Numbered from the stretch's first letter, positions 1 to 5,948 are shown. The stretch is DNA of 5,962 nucleotides from Spirochaetaceae bacterium (GCA_003566875.1 PXBQ01000012.1:1-5962), one strand, 5' to 3'. Numbers and translations: made by a program. The notes: a model not told the origin generated them from the sequence alone.

Positions 1-1
1 C

Positions 2-1135
2 TGCTCGGTCGTCGCCGAGTCCGAACACGGCGTCCCGGCGTGCGTGGCGTTTCCCGCGATCAGATCGGTCGGTATTCAGTTCCACCCCGAGGTGACGCAC
101 TGCGAGTTCGGACAGAAAATCATAGAAAATTTTGCACGAAAAGTGTGCCGTGCGGCCGCCGACTGGACGATCGACGTAGTCGCCGAAAAATCGATCGAAA
201 GCATCAAAAAGACGGTCGGCGACGAAGACGTCCTACTCCTCATCTCAGGAGGCGTCGACTCGACGGTCGTCGCCGCGCTGCTGCTCAAGGCGCTGCCGAG
301 CGAGCGCGTGCATTTGATGTACGTAAACACCGGCATGATGCGGAAGAACGAGAGCGATGAAGTGGCGAGCGCTCTCAAAAAACTCGGTGCCAAGAATCTG
401 CACCTGATCGACGCAGAGGAACGGTTCCTGTCCGCGCTCGGGGGCGTCGATTCGCCCGAGGAAAAACGTCGCATCATCGGCGACATGTTCATCTCCGTCC
501 AGGCCGATTCGATCCGTCGGACGCTACCCGGCGAGTACTTTCTCGCGCAGGGAACGCTCTACACCGACATGATCGAGTCGGGGCGGGGAGTCGGCAAGAA
601 CGCGCACGTGATCAAGTCGCACCACAACGTACGCTCTCCGCTCGTCGAAGAAAAGCGCGCCGCCGGCCGTGTCGTCGAACCGCTCGCCGAGCTATACAAG
701 GACGAGGTCCGGAAGCTCGGCCTCGCGCTCGGAGTCGATGCGGCCGTCGTCAAACGTCATCCGTTTCCCGGGCCCGGCCTCGCGGTCCGAATCCTCGGCG
801 ACGTCACGAAGGAAAAGTGCGACATCCTGCGCGATGTCGATGATATCTACGTCTCGGAACTGAAAAAACGCGGGTTGTACGATGAAATATGGCAGGCTTT
901 CTCGGTCCTGCTCCCGATCAGGTCCGTCGGCGTAGCCGGCGACGCACGCGATTACGGTTACGTCGTCGCGCTTCGCGCCGTGATCTCGACCGACGGCATG
1001 ACCGCCGACGTATACCCGTTCCCGATGAACCACTTGCTCGAAATCTCGTCGATCATCACCAACCGCGTCCGTCTTGTCGGACGTGTCGTGTACGACGTCT
1101 CGAGCAAACCACCGTCGACGATCGAGTGGGAGTGA
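2..1135 (+). CDS. guaA: GMP synthase (glutamine-hydrolysing), 5'-truncated by window edge
   Basis: This enzyme makes GMP from XMP, ATP and glutamine, the last step of guanine nucleotide synthesis in the cytoplasm. The reading frame is open from base 2, so 377 codons of a protein usually about 510-525 residues long are present and roughly 140 N-terminal residues lie outside the window. What remains begins at the end of the class I glutamine amidotransferase domain: QFHPEVTH (about 77-100) carries the catalytic His (codon 83-85) and Glu (codon 89-91). The ATP-pyrophosphatase domain follows, with its signature SGGVDS at 245-262. The dimerisation domain contains FPGPGLAVRILG (about 761-796), and the protein ends in the hallmark KPPSTIEWE before TGA 1133-1135. 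The GTG at position 44 is internal and is not a start. No clear intrinsic terminator follows the stop. Identity is very secure; all motifs are intact. Confidence 0.97.
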   Translation, partial: CSVVAESEHGVPACVAFPAIRSVGIQFHPEVTHCEFGQKIIENFARKVCRAAADWTIDVVAEKSIESIKKTVGDEDVLLLISGGVDSTVVAALLLKALPSERVHLMYVNTGMMRKNESDEVASALKKLGAKNLHLIDAEERFLSALGGVDSPEEKRRIIGDMFISVQADSIRRTLPGEYFLAQGTLYTDMIESGRGVGKNAHVIKSHHNVRSPLVEEKRAAGRVVEPLAELYKDEVRKLGLALGVDAAVVKRHPFPGPGLAVRILGDVTKEKCDILRDVDDIYVSELKKRGLYDEIWQAFSVLLPIRSVGVAGDARDYGYVVALRAVISTDGMTADVYPFPMNHLLEISSIITNRVRLVGRVVYDVSSKPPSTIEWE

Positions 1136-1145
1136 TTGTCGCATA

Positions 1146-1481
1146 TTACCCACGGCTCTGTTGTACCTGCCACTGACGTCCCTTATCTGTCGGTCGGTAC
1201 TTCTGCGAGCGGCTGTTCGGTTTGTCGGGGATCGTCATTTCAATCAAACCGTCAGCGAGTGCCGGTTTGAGGTATCGCTCGCGGAAGGATTTGCGGTCCG
1301 ACAGGCCCAAGGCGGCCTGTAGGGACTCACGGCTCATCTCGCCGTCGATCGCCGCCGGCAGCGCACCGACTTGGGGGGTGACTGGAGGGCTAACTTGGGG
1401 GGCCGAGATGGTCACGGTATCCAGGATCATCCGCAATTCGGACAGTGCGGCGACGAGATCACCGTTCCGCCGGATTGACAA
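1146..1481 (-). pseudogene. Orphan Fic/RecG-like C-terminal winged-helix fragment
   Basis: The frame reads about 111 residues on the minus strand from a TTG at 1481; an in-frame TAG lies about 20 bases upstream, and there is no ATG start or Shine-Dalgarno. The second half contains REALISTIC family features: a helix-turn-helix-like stretch around MSRESLQAALGLSDRKSF, then RYLKPALADGLIEMTIPDKP and QKYRPTDKGR. From memory, this pattern is typical of the C-terminal winged helix of Fic-family proteins and of RecG-like ATP-binding regulators. A PQV-SPPV-TPQV repeat just before it also fits the degenerate linkers of such proteins. The catalytic Fic or ATP-binding part is absent: only 54 bases separate the TTG from tmRNA. 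The end is close to the natural C-terminus. It converges on guaA (10 bases between stops). Most likely a decayed remnant of a larger mobile or defence-type gene; a small stand-alone DNA-binding protein is a weaker possibility. Confidence 0.6.
1369..1403. repeat. Short direct repeat (ACTTGGGGGG) in the winged-helix fragment
   Basis: ACTTGGGGGG occurs twice about 25 bases apart, with a related TGACTGGAGGG between them. Read on the minus strand these give the PQV / PPV / PQV triplet units of the fragment. It is probably a remnant of the tandem TPQV-type linker that precedes the winged helix in related proteins, and not an independent DNA repeat family. Confidence 0.45.
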
Positions 1482-1509
1482 TCGGTCGAAAAAGACGTAC
1501 TAGTATATG
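1475..1509 (+). promoter_or_regulatory. Possible sigma-70 promoter for ssrA
   Basis: A perfect -35 hexamer TTGACA lies at 1475-1480. The best -10 candidates are TAGTAT (1501-1506, spacing 20, 4 of 6 matches) and TACTAG (1498-1503, spacing 17, 3 of 6). Neither is ideal, so the exact -10 is uncertain. Transcription would begin near 1511-1513, giving a pre-tmRNA leader of about 23-25 bases that RNase P would remove. The -35 overlaps the TTG that begins the winged-helix fragment on the opposite strand. Confidence 0.4.
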
Positions 1510-1535
1510 CAACCGTCGATTGCGTACGGCGAAAC

Positions 1536-1889
1536 GGGGGTGTACCGGTTTCGACTGTGGTGTGTTTTGGGCGGAGGTTGCAGGTAGAGCGCCGTTCTCT
1601 TTAACCGGCACAAACATTTAACTGCCAACGAAGCAGATTTCGCTCTCGCTGCCTAAGTAGCAACGAGCGGACGATCGGAATCCCGTCTTGAGTTCCGGTA
1701 ACGTCCGACAGACATCAGGGCTTACTCGACCGCCTCGTCCGGAGGGCGACCGAGGACATTAATCCGGGCTACGGGGTGCCCGACGAGCCTTCCCGCCTGG
1801 GCGCCCTGGAAAACAAATGGAAGGACAAACCTGTAGAGACTTCCGACCGGCCCCATAGGACGCGGGTTCGATTCCCGCCACCTCCACCA
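1536..1889 (+). ncRNA. ssrA: tmRNA (10Sa RNA), trans-translation
   Basis: tmRNA is charged with alanine, enters stalled ribosomes with SmpB, and supplies a short reading frame that tags the unfinished protein for proteolysis. The 354-base gene is a one-piece tmRNA. The acceptor stem GGGGGTG (1536-1542) pairs with CACCTCC (1879-1885) with one G-U pair, followed by discriminator A1886 and an encoded CCA at 1887-1889. The T arm is GCGGG (1862-1866), loop TTCGATT, CCCGC (1874-1878). The conserved 5' element GGTTTCGAC follows the acceptor, and the conserved AAACCTGTAGA element is near 1828-1838. The tag frame is at 1624-1656. A GC-rich terminator lies 12 bases downstream. The 5' end is set by the acceptor pairing and needs RNase P cleavage. 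The gene converges with the operon that carries its protein partner SmpB. Confidence 0.97.
1624..1656 (+). other. tmRNA proteolysis-tag reading frame (ANEADFALAA)
   Basis: Resuming at GCC 1624-1626, the tmRNA encodes ANEADFALAA and stops at TAA 1654-1656. With the alanine from charged tmRNA the full tag would be AANEADFALAA. The length (10 encoded residues) and the ALAA ending match the E. coli tag ANDENYALAA, which is recognised by ClpXP. A TAG follows one base after the TAA (TAAGTAG), in the +1 frame. The resume codon is inferred by homology of layout. Confidence 0.9.
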
Positions 1890-1901
1890 TTTTAGTGAGA
1901 C

Positions 1902-1945
1902 AAACCCGCCACTAACCGCGTCCGGTTCATTGGGCGGGTTTTTTT
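1902..1945 (+). terminator. Intrinsic terminator of ssrA
   Basis: AAACCCGCC (1902-1910) pairs with GGCGGGTTT (1933-1941). Inside it, a second stem AACCG (1914-1918) with CGGTT (1923-1927) closes a four-base loop. A run of seven T (1939-1945) follows on the + strand. On the minus strand the same hairpin is followed by only TTTGTCT, so it may weakly terminate the converging phosphatase transcript as well. Confidence 0.9.
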
Positions 1946-1983
1946 GTGCGGGTCGTCGGCGAGTCGGCGCTGCCCGCGCACAG

Positions 1984-2790
1984 TCAGCTGAGAGCCAGAA
2001 TCGAACCGTGGATCGGCGCGCCCGCGGCGACTGCGCTTGTCGGGAGGGGTCCGGTGTTCCGGCCGTCGAGATCCGTGATGATTCCGCCGGCCTGCTCGAT
2101 TATCGGGATCAACGGAGCGATATCCCACGGGTTCATGATCGGATCGATCATCGCGTCGGTCCTGCCCGCGGCAAGCAGCAGGTATCCGTACCCGTCACCC
2201 CAGCCGCGCGCGGCCGAGACCGCCGGGATCAGGTTCCGGGACAAGGTCGGGCATCGGCGTGCTAAATCGGCAAAATCGGTAACGTTGATTATCGCATCGG
2301 CGAGACGCGCGCAGTCGCGCACACCGGTCCGGACGCCGTCGAGAAAACACCCTTGTCCGTCGGCGGCCGCGACCGTCTCTCCGGTCTCCGGCGAGTGGAT
2401 CACACCGATGACCGGATGACCGTCGTACATCGCCGCGATCAGCACCGTGTACAGCGGCACACCCGCGACAAACGCTTTTGTACCGTCGATCGGGTCGACG
2501 ATCCAACGCCACCGTGACTCCCCGGCGGTTTCGCTCCCGGTCTCCTCACCGGTCACGGGTTCTCCGGAAAACGTCGCGTGCAGCGCCTTCTTGATCGCGT
2601 CTTCGGTCTCACGGTCGGCAACCGTTACCGGCGAGTCGTCGCTTTTGAGTTCGACCTCAAGACCGGTTCCGAAGTACCGCGCGGCAATTGCTCCGCAGGA
2701 CTCGGCAATCTCAACCGCGCGTTCGAGGCGCGCCGACAGTTCTTCACCGGTCGGCGCGGTGTTGTCCGGCTTCGGACCCGAATGGCTCAT
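1984..2790 (-). CDS. hisN: Inositol-monophosphatase-family phosphatase, histidinol-phosphatase (HisN) type
   Basis: A 268-residue soluble Mg2+-dependent phosphatase, normal length for the family. Metal-binding motifs are all present: GEETG with Glu82, DPIDGT at 99-104 (Asp99, Asp102), and the C-terminal WD at 222-223. The stretch GWGDGYGYLLLAAGRTDAM (197-214) followed by DP and PWDIAPLIPIIEQAGG resembles the HisN subgroup, which dephosphorylates histidinol phosphate in histidine synthesis. Assignment to this subgroup is from pattern memory; a general inositol or sugar phosphatase, or a CysQ-like nucleotidase, is possible. No other histidine gene is in view. The ATG (2788-2790) overlaps the smpB stop as ATGA and has a good Shine-Dalgarno GAGGAAG five bases upstream, so it is probably translationally coupled to smpB. 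It is the last gene of the three-gene operon and ends 39 bases before the shared terminator region. Confidence 0.88.
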   Translation of the reverse strand: MSHSGPKPDNTAPTGEELSARLERAVEIAESCGAIAARYFGTGLEVELKSDDSPVTVADRETEDAIKKALHATFSGEPVTGEETGSETAGESRWRWIVDPIDGTKAFVAGVPLYTVLIAAMYDGHPVIGVIHSPETGETVAAADGQGCFLDGVRTGVRDCARLADAIINVTDFADLARRCPTLSRNLIPAVSAARGWGDGYGYLLLAAGRTDAMIDPIMNPWDIAPLIPIIEQAGGIITDLDGRNTGPLPTSAVAAGAPIHGSILALS

Positions 2791-3245
2791 CGATACTTCC
2801 TCATTTCCCGGTCGGCGTCGCGTTTCATATCACGGTTTTTGATCGTCGTGCGTTTATCGTGGACCTGCTTTCCGCGGCAGACGCCGAGTTCGAGTTTGAT
2901 CATTCCATCCTTCAGGTAGAAGTTCAGCGGGATCAGCGTCAATCCCTTCTCGTCAACTTGCCGACGGAGACGCTTGATCTCTTCTTTATGCGCGAGCAAA
3001 CGACGGGCGCGGTCGGGAACGTGGTTATAGATGTTTCCGTGCGTATACTCGTTCACGTGCAACCCGATCAACCATAACTCGTCGTCGCGGATTCGCGCGT
3101 ACGAATCGACAAACGAAAAGTGGTTTGACTTCATCGATTTGACCTCGGTGCCTTGAAGCGAGATACCGCACTCGATCTTGTCGAGGACCGCGTAGTTGAA
3201 GAATGCTTTCCGGTTTTTTGAGAGGACCTTCACGCCTTCCGGCAT
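2787..3245 (-). CDS. smpB: SsrA-binding protein SmpB
   Basis: SmpB binds the tRNA-like part of tmRNA and places it in the decoding site of stalled ribosomes. The 152-residue length is typical. Family motifs in order: NRKAFFNYAVLDKIECGISL (11-30), GTEVKS (32-37), HVNEYTHGN (63-71), HVPDRARRLLAHKEEI (75-90), GLTLIPLNFY (101-110), and the conserved GKQVHDKR (125-132) leading into a basic C-terminal tail expected to read the empty mRNA channel. The frame stays open 71 codons upstream, but the ATG at 3243-3245 is chosen because the family starts just before the VLSKNRKA region, because GGAG lies six bases upstream (3252-3255), and because this ATG overlaps the stop of the preceding gene as TGATG. 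It is the middle gene of the operon; its RNA partner ssrA lies about 900 bases downstream on the other strand. Confidence 0.97.
   Translation of the reverse strand: MPEGVKVLSKNRKAFFNYAVLDKIECGISLQGTEVKSMKSNHFSFVDSYARIRDDELWLIGLHVNEYTHGNIYNHVPDRARRLLAHKEEIKRLRRQVDEKGLTLIPLNFYLKDGMIKLELGVCRGKQVHDKRTTIKNRDMKRDADREMRKYR
2796..2802 (-). promoter_or_regulatory. Shine-Dalgarno of hisN
   Basis: GAGGAAG on the minus strand, five bases before the hisN ATG and inside the end of smpB. It supports the start choice and coupled or re-initiating translation at the ATGA overlap. Confidence 0.7.
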
Positions 3246-4861
3246 CAAAAACTCCGTTCGAGTACGACTCGAAAGCCGATGAACGGCGTTGCCCAGTCCT
3301 GAGGCTGCAGACCGCGAGTCGTGACCGAGACACCGTTCGAGCGATTTGCCCACGAGCCGCCGCGTACGACGCGGTGCGCGGCCGAATACTGCTGTGCGCG
3401 ATCGAGCGCGTCGCTCGAGAGCGCGTGCACGGCGGGCAGGTACCAATCGTCGGTCCACTCCCAGACGTTCCCGAGCATGTCGAACAACCCCGCCGCGCCT
3501 GCGCCAAAAGTACCGACTGCGGCCGGACCGTCGCTCAAAACCTCACGGAACGCGCCCGGATAGAGATCCGACTCGTTCACGCGTGCGGCAACCTCCCATT
3601 CGTGTTCGCGCGGCAATCGGGCGGTGAAACCGGCTGACCGGTCGGAGAACCACGCGGCGTACTCACGCGCGGCGGCGAACGAAACATGTGTCACGGGCAG
3701 CGCGTCGGAGCGTCCGTCACCGAGCCAGGCGAGGTACTGCTCGGTCACCAGCCCGTCGGCAACGAGCTCGGAGACGTTCTCGCGCGCCCACGTCGGGTTC
3801 TCCGCGATAAACTCACGGTACATGCCGCGCGTCACCGGAGATTCGGCGATGAGAAAGGGGGCGGTCCGACGCACGACCGGAATCGAGGACTCCGCAGATT
3901 GTGCGTCGTCACGAAACCCGAACACGAACTGCGCCGGGTCAACCGGACGGAACCACTGTCCGGCTACCGCGACTCTCTCGCCGACGTCCGATTCGAGATC
4001 GGCCTCCAACACCGAGGCGATGATCCGCGTTCGCCTGTCGGCAAGATACTCGGCGTACCAGGTTGCGTCGACCGCTACGAGTGAACCCGGAGCCAAAGCC
4101 GCGACGTGTTCGAGAAAACCGTCCTCATCGCGATAATACTCGGCGAATCGCGCCAGGACGTCGAGACCCGCGCTTGGCGTGAACGCGCCGCCGCGCGAGG
4201 AGTCGATTAAGACGGCGCGTAACGCGTCGCGCAGCGTGTCCTCCGACACGGTATGACCGAGTACAGCGTCGAAAAACGCTTCCGGTACCGCGTTTGCACC
4301 ATCGCTCCCGTACCCCGTGTGAAAATCTCTGACCGCCCACGACACGACCGGTGGAAACTGCGATTGCGCTGTCGCGAACGCGACACCAGACCATCGGGAG
4401 TACTCGAGCACAGCTTCCTCGAGCATTGCGTGTGTATCGGAAGGGTGCAAACGTGCGTCGATCGCTCGGCGAGACGGAAAAAACAACGACGCCGCGACGC
4501 GTCCCCCGACTTCGACAACACGCTCGTGATCCGCGAAGAACGGCTTCTTCACGGTGATTGTACGCGTTCCGGCCGGCACGAACGACTCAACCGGGCTGGA
4601 ACCGATGCGAACGCCGTCGACGTAAACCGATGCGCCGTCCGGAAGCGTGGAAAACGTAATCCGCGTTCCCCGGTTGACGAGCCCCGGAACCAAAAAAACG
4701 CCCACAAGCACAAGCACGATCGCGATCGAATACACGACCGGCAGGTACGTAGTCGGAGCAATGCCGCGAATCGGGCGAAGCGTCACGGTAATCGCAGACC
4801 CATCGTCGTTTTTTTGTGACTCGACGGCCTTTCTGGGGGCCGAGACGCGCGGTTTCTTCAT
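3245..4861 (-). CDS. Membrane-anchored PEGA-domain / SUMF1-like (FGE-sulfatase fold) protein, cysteine-free
   Basis: A 538-residue protein. A basic N-terminus (MKKPRVSAPRK) is followed by one hydrophobic segment at about 39-61, predicting a cytoplasmic tail and a large extracytoplasmic part. Residues about 67-135 look like a PEGA domain (FSTLPDGASVYVDGVRIGSSP, then VPAGTRTITVKKPF), often found in bacterial envelope proteins. Residues about 140-320 are unassigned. Residues about 325-535 have the formylglycine-generating-enzyme-like fold: PFLIAESPVTRGMYREFI, LPVTHVSFAAAREYAAW, RLPREHEWEVAAR, GLFDMLGNVWEWTDDWY, RVVRGGSWANRS, and terminal IGFRVV. There is no cysteine anywhere, so it cannot carry the catalytic Cys pair of true formylglycine-generating enzymes; a binding or structural role is inferred. 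It begins immediately after a strong promoter with no Shine-Dalgarno, and heads an operon with smpB. The function is unknown. Confidence 0.85.
   Translation of the reverse strand: MKKPRVSAPRKAVESQKNDDGSAITVTLRPIRGIAPTTYLPVVYSIAIVLVLVGVFLVPGLVNRGTRITFSTLPDGASVYVDGVRIGSSPVESFVPAGTRTITVKKPFFADHERVVEVGGRVAASLFFPSRRAIDARLHPSDTHAMLEEAVLEYSRWSGVAFATAQSQFPPVVSWAVRDFHTGYGSDGANAVPEAFFDAVLGHTVSEDTLRDALRAVLIDSSRGGAFTPSAGLDVLARFAEYYRDEDGFLEHVAALAPGSLVAVDATWYAEYLADRRTRIIASVLEADLESDVGERVAVAGQWFRPVDPAQFVFGFRDDAQSAESSIPVVRRTAPFLIAESPVTRGMYREFIAENPTWARENVSELVADGLVTEQYLAWLGDGRSDALPVTHVSFAAAREYAAWFSDRSAGFTARLPREHEWEVAARVNESDLYPGAFREVLSDGPAAVGTFGAGAAGLFDMLGNVWEWTDDWYLPAVHALSSDALDRAQQYSAAHRVVRGGSWANRSNGVSVTTRGLQPQDWATPFIGFRVVLERSF
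3252..3255 (-). promoter_or_regulatory. Shine-Dalgarno of smpB
   Basis: GGAG on the minus strand, six bases before the smpB ATG (spacer TTTTTG), within the last codons of the PEGA/SUMF1-like gene. It helps choose the short smpB start over the upstream open frame. Confidence 0.6.
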
Positions 4862-4868
4862 TATGCGG

Positions 4869-4898
4869 AGTATAGCGGAGCGCTTTTCGCCTTGTCAA
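4869..4898 (-). promoter_or_regulatory. Strong sigma-70-type promoter of the PEGA/SUMF1-smpB-hisN operon
   Basis: On the minus strand a perfect -35 TTGACA (4898-4893) is followed by an 18-base spacer and a near-consensus -10 TATACT (4874-4869, 5 of 6). Only seven bases (CCGCATA) separate the -10 from the ATG at 4861, so the expected transcription start is at or within a base or two of the start codon. Confidence 0.75.
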
Positions 4899-4906
4899 CG
4901 TGACAA
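4892..4906. promoter_or_regulatory. Perfect palindrome TTGTCA-ACG-TGACAA, candidate operator over both -35 boxes
   Basis: Six-base arms TTGTCA (4892-4897) and TGACAA (4901-4906) are exactly complementary around a three-base centre. It sits midway in the 67-base divergent gap and overlaps the -35 elements of both directions. It could bind a dimeric regulator, or the symmetry could simply result from overlapping -35 boxes. No regulator is identifiable here. Confidence 0.45.
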
Positions 4907-4921
4907 TATACATGGTACTTT
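4892..4921 (+). promoter_or_regulatory. Possible lepB promoter
   Basis: TTGTCA (4892-4897, 5 of 6 to the -35 consensus) is followed after 18 bases by TACTTT (4916-4921, only 3 of 6), then seven bases and the ATG at 4929. An alternative -10 is TATACA at 4907-4912 (4 of 6), with a poor -35. Either places the transcript start within about 10 bases of the lepB ATG. Confidence 0.35.
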
Positions 4922-4928
4922 CACGCAA

Positions 4929-5918
4929 ATGGATCAGAACGTCGCCCCGTGGAGGGTCGCGCTGACGCGCGTGACCGAAAATTTCCTGACTTCCCGGAAA
5001 AGAAAAAAGATCAGGCGTATAGAGAAGCAGAAGAAAAAAAATGTGATTCTCGATTGGGTTGAGGCGTTCATCTGGGCGGCGTTTGTCGTCCTTCTCGTCA
5101 ATCAATACCTTCTGCAAGCGTACAAAATACCGACCGGTTCGATGATCGAGACTTTGCTCGAGAACGACCGGATCTTTGTGAACAAGGCGGTGTACGGTCC
5201 GGAGTTGCTTCCAGGGCTCGTGAAACTCCCGGGGTTCGCCGTTCCGCGACGGAATGAAGTAGTGATTTTTGAGAATCCCGCGTACATTGGACGCGGCACG
5301 GCGTTTGACGTGCTTCAGCGGATCGTATATATGATGACGCTCTCGCTCGTCGATATCGACACCGACCGGGACGGCCGACCACGCGCGCAGTTTCTCATAA
5401 AACGCGCGGTCGGGGTCGACCATGATCGATTTCGCCAGGTGAACGGAAACTTGATGATCCGCCCTCACGGCGAAGCCGAGTGGTACACCGAAAGCGAGTT
5501 TCAGCGAATCGCCGGCATCGAGTACGGTGTGCGAAGAATTCTTCGTCCTGAACATTACGAAACGATTCTTCGCGCCGGCCGCGCGCGCGCGTTCGAGGCT
5601 TCAGGGCTGCCGGTCGCGCCCGACGACTCGGTAGCGTTACGAGATTACGGGCGGAACATTTTGTACGATTCTTTCGCGTTCGAGGAAGCCCGCGCGGCGA
5701 CGCAACTCGCGATTACGCCGCACGACCGGCGCGCATCGATGCGTTTTGAGGCGAGTCGCGCGGGATGGTACATTCCGGAAGACCGGATGTTCACCCTTGG
5801 TGATAACCGCGACAACTCGCAAGACGGGCGCAATTTCGGCCCCGTACGAAGCGACCGCGTTCTCGGCCGTGCGATGTTCCGATACTGGCCGCTCGCACGG
5901 ATCGGACTCGTCCGATGA
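4929..5918 (+). CDS. lepB: Signal peptidase I (leader peptidase)
   Basis: This membrane serine protease cleaves signal peptides from exported proteins on the outer face of the inner membrane. From the ATG at 4929 it is 329 residues. A strongly basic stretch (TSRKRKKIRRIEKQKKK, 21-37) precedes one membrane segment at about 39-63. Catalytic Ser71 lies in IPTGSM and the general base Lys158 in FLIKRAVGVDHD. The conserved GDNRDNSQDG (291-300) and NFGPV (302-306) close the fold. About 130 residues separate the Lys box from GDNRDNS, a long insertion like that of larger LepB proteins. The frame is open back to 4647, but that part overlaps the divergent gene and its promoter. ATG 4863 is also in frame but lies between promoter elements. 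No Shine-Dalgarno precedes 4929. An in-frame GTG at 4971 has a GGAGGG 15 bases upstream, too distant to prefer. Stop TGA 5916-5918. Confidence 0.94.
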   Translation: MDQNVAPWRVALTRVTENFLTSRKRKKIRRIEKQKKKNVILDWVEAFIWAAFVVLLVNQYLLQAYKIPTGSMIETLLENDRIFVNKAVYGPELLPGLVKLPGFAVPRRNEVVIFENPAYIGRGTAFDVLQRIVYMMTLSLVDIDTDRDGRPRAQFLIKRAVGVDHDRFRQVNGNLMIRPHGEAEWYTESEFQRIAGIEYGVRRILRPEHYETILRAGRARAFEASGLPVAPDDSVALRDYGRNILYDSFAFEEARAATQLAITPHDRRASMRFEASRAGWYIPEDRMFTLGDNRDNSQDGRNFGPVRSDRVLGRAMFRYWPLARIGLVR

Positions 5919-5948
5919 CTCGAGCCCCACTATGACGAGAAATCTCAT

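Noticed and set aside
692..1153. 153-codon minus-strand open frame inside guaA
   Set aside because: It is antisense to the highly conserved guaA C-terminal domain and has no recognisable motif.
1222..1503. 93-codon plus-strand open frame between guaA and ssrA
   Set aside because: The opposite strand carries the recognisable winged-helix sequence; this frame is its shadow.
1946..1981. GC-rich inverted repeat (GCGGG / CCCGC) just after the hisN stop
   Set aside because: Short stem, a 20-base loop and no T-run on either strand, so not a convincing second terminator.
1862..1983. Integration (att) site at the 3' end of ssrA
   Set aside because: tmRNA 3' ends are common targets, but no second copy of this end occurs in the window and the terminator and hisN-like gene follow directly, so no island is present on this side.
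3246..3458. 71-codon N-terminal extension of smpB
   Set aside because: It overlaps the conserved C-terminus of the SUMF1-like protein in another frame, is Arg-rich, and SmpB proteins start at the chosen ATG.
4647..4928. N-terminal extension of the lepB frame (including ATG 4863)
   Set aside because: It lies opposite the start of the divergent gene and through the promoter region, and its residues do not resemble a signal peptidase N-terminus, which begins with the basic stretch and membrane anchor after 4929.
4587..5555. 322-codon open frame on the minus strand opposite lepB
   Set aside because: It runs antisense through the conserved signal peptidase motifs and overlaps the PEGA/SUMF1 N-terminus; its translation shows no family features and has the Arg/His-rich look of a GC-rich shadow frame.
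5579..5592. Alternating GC run with possible Z-DNA character
   Set aside because: It simply encodes Arg/Ala codons in lepB in a CG-rich genome; nothing else supports a structural role.
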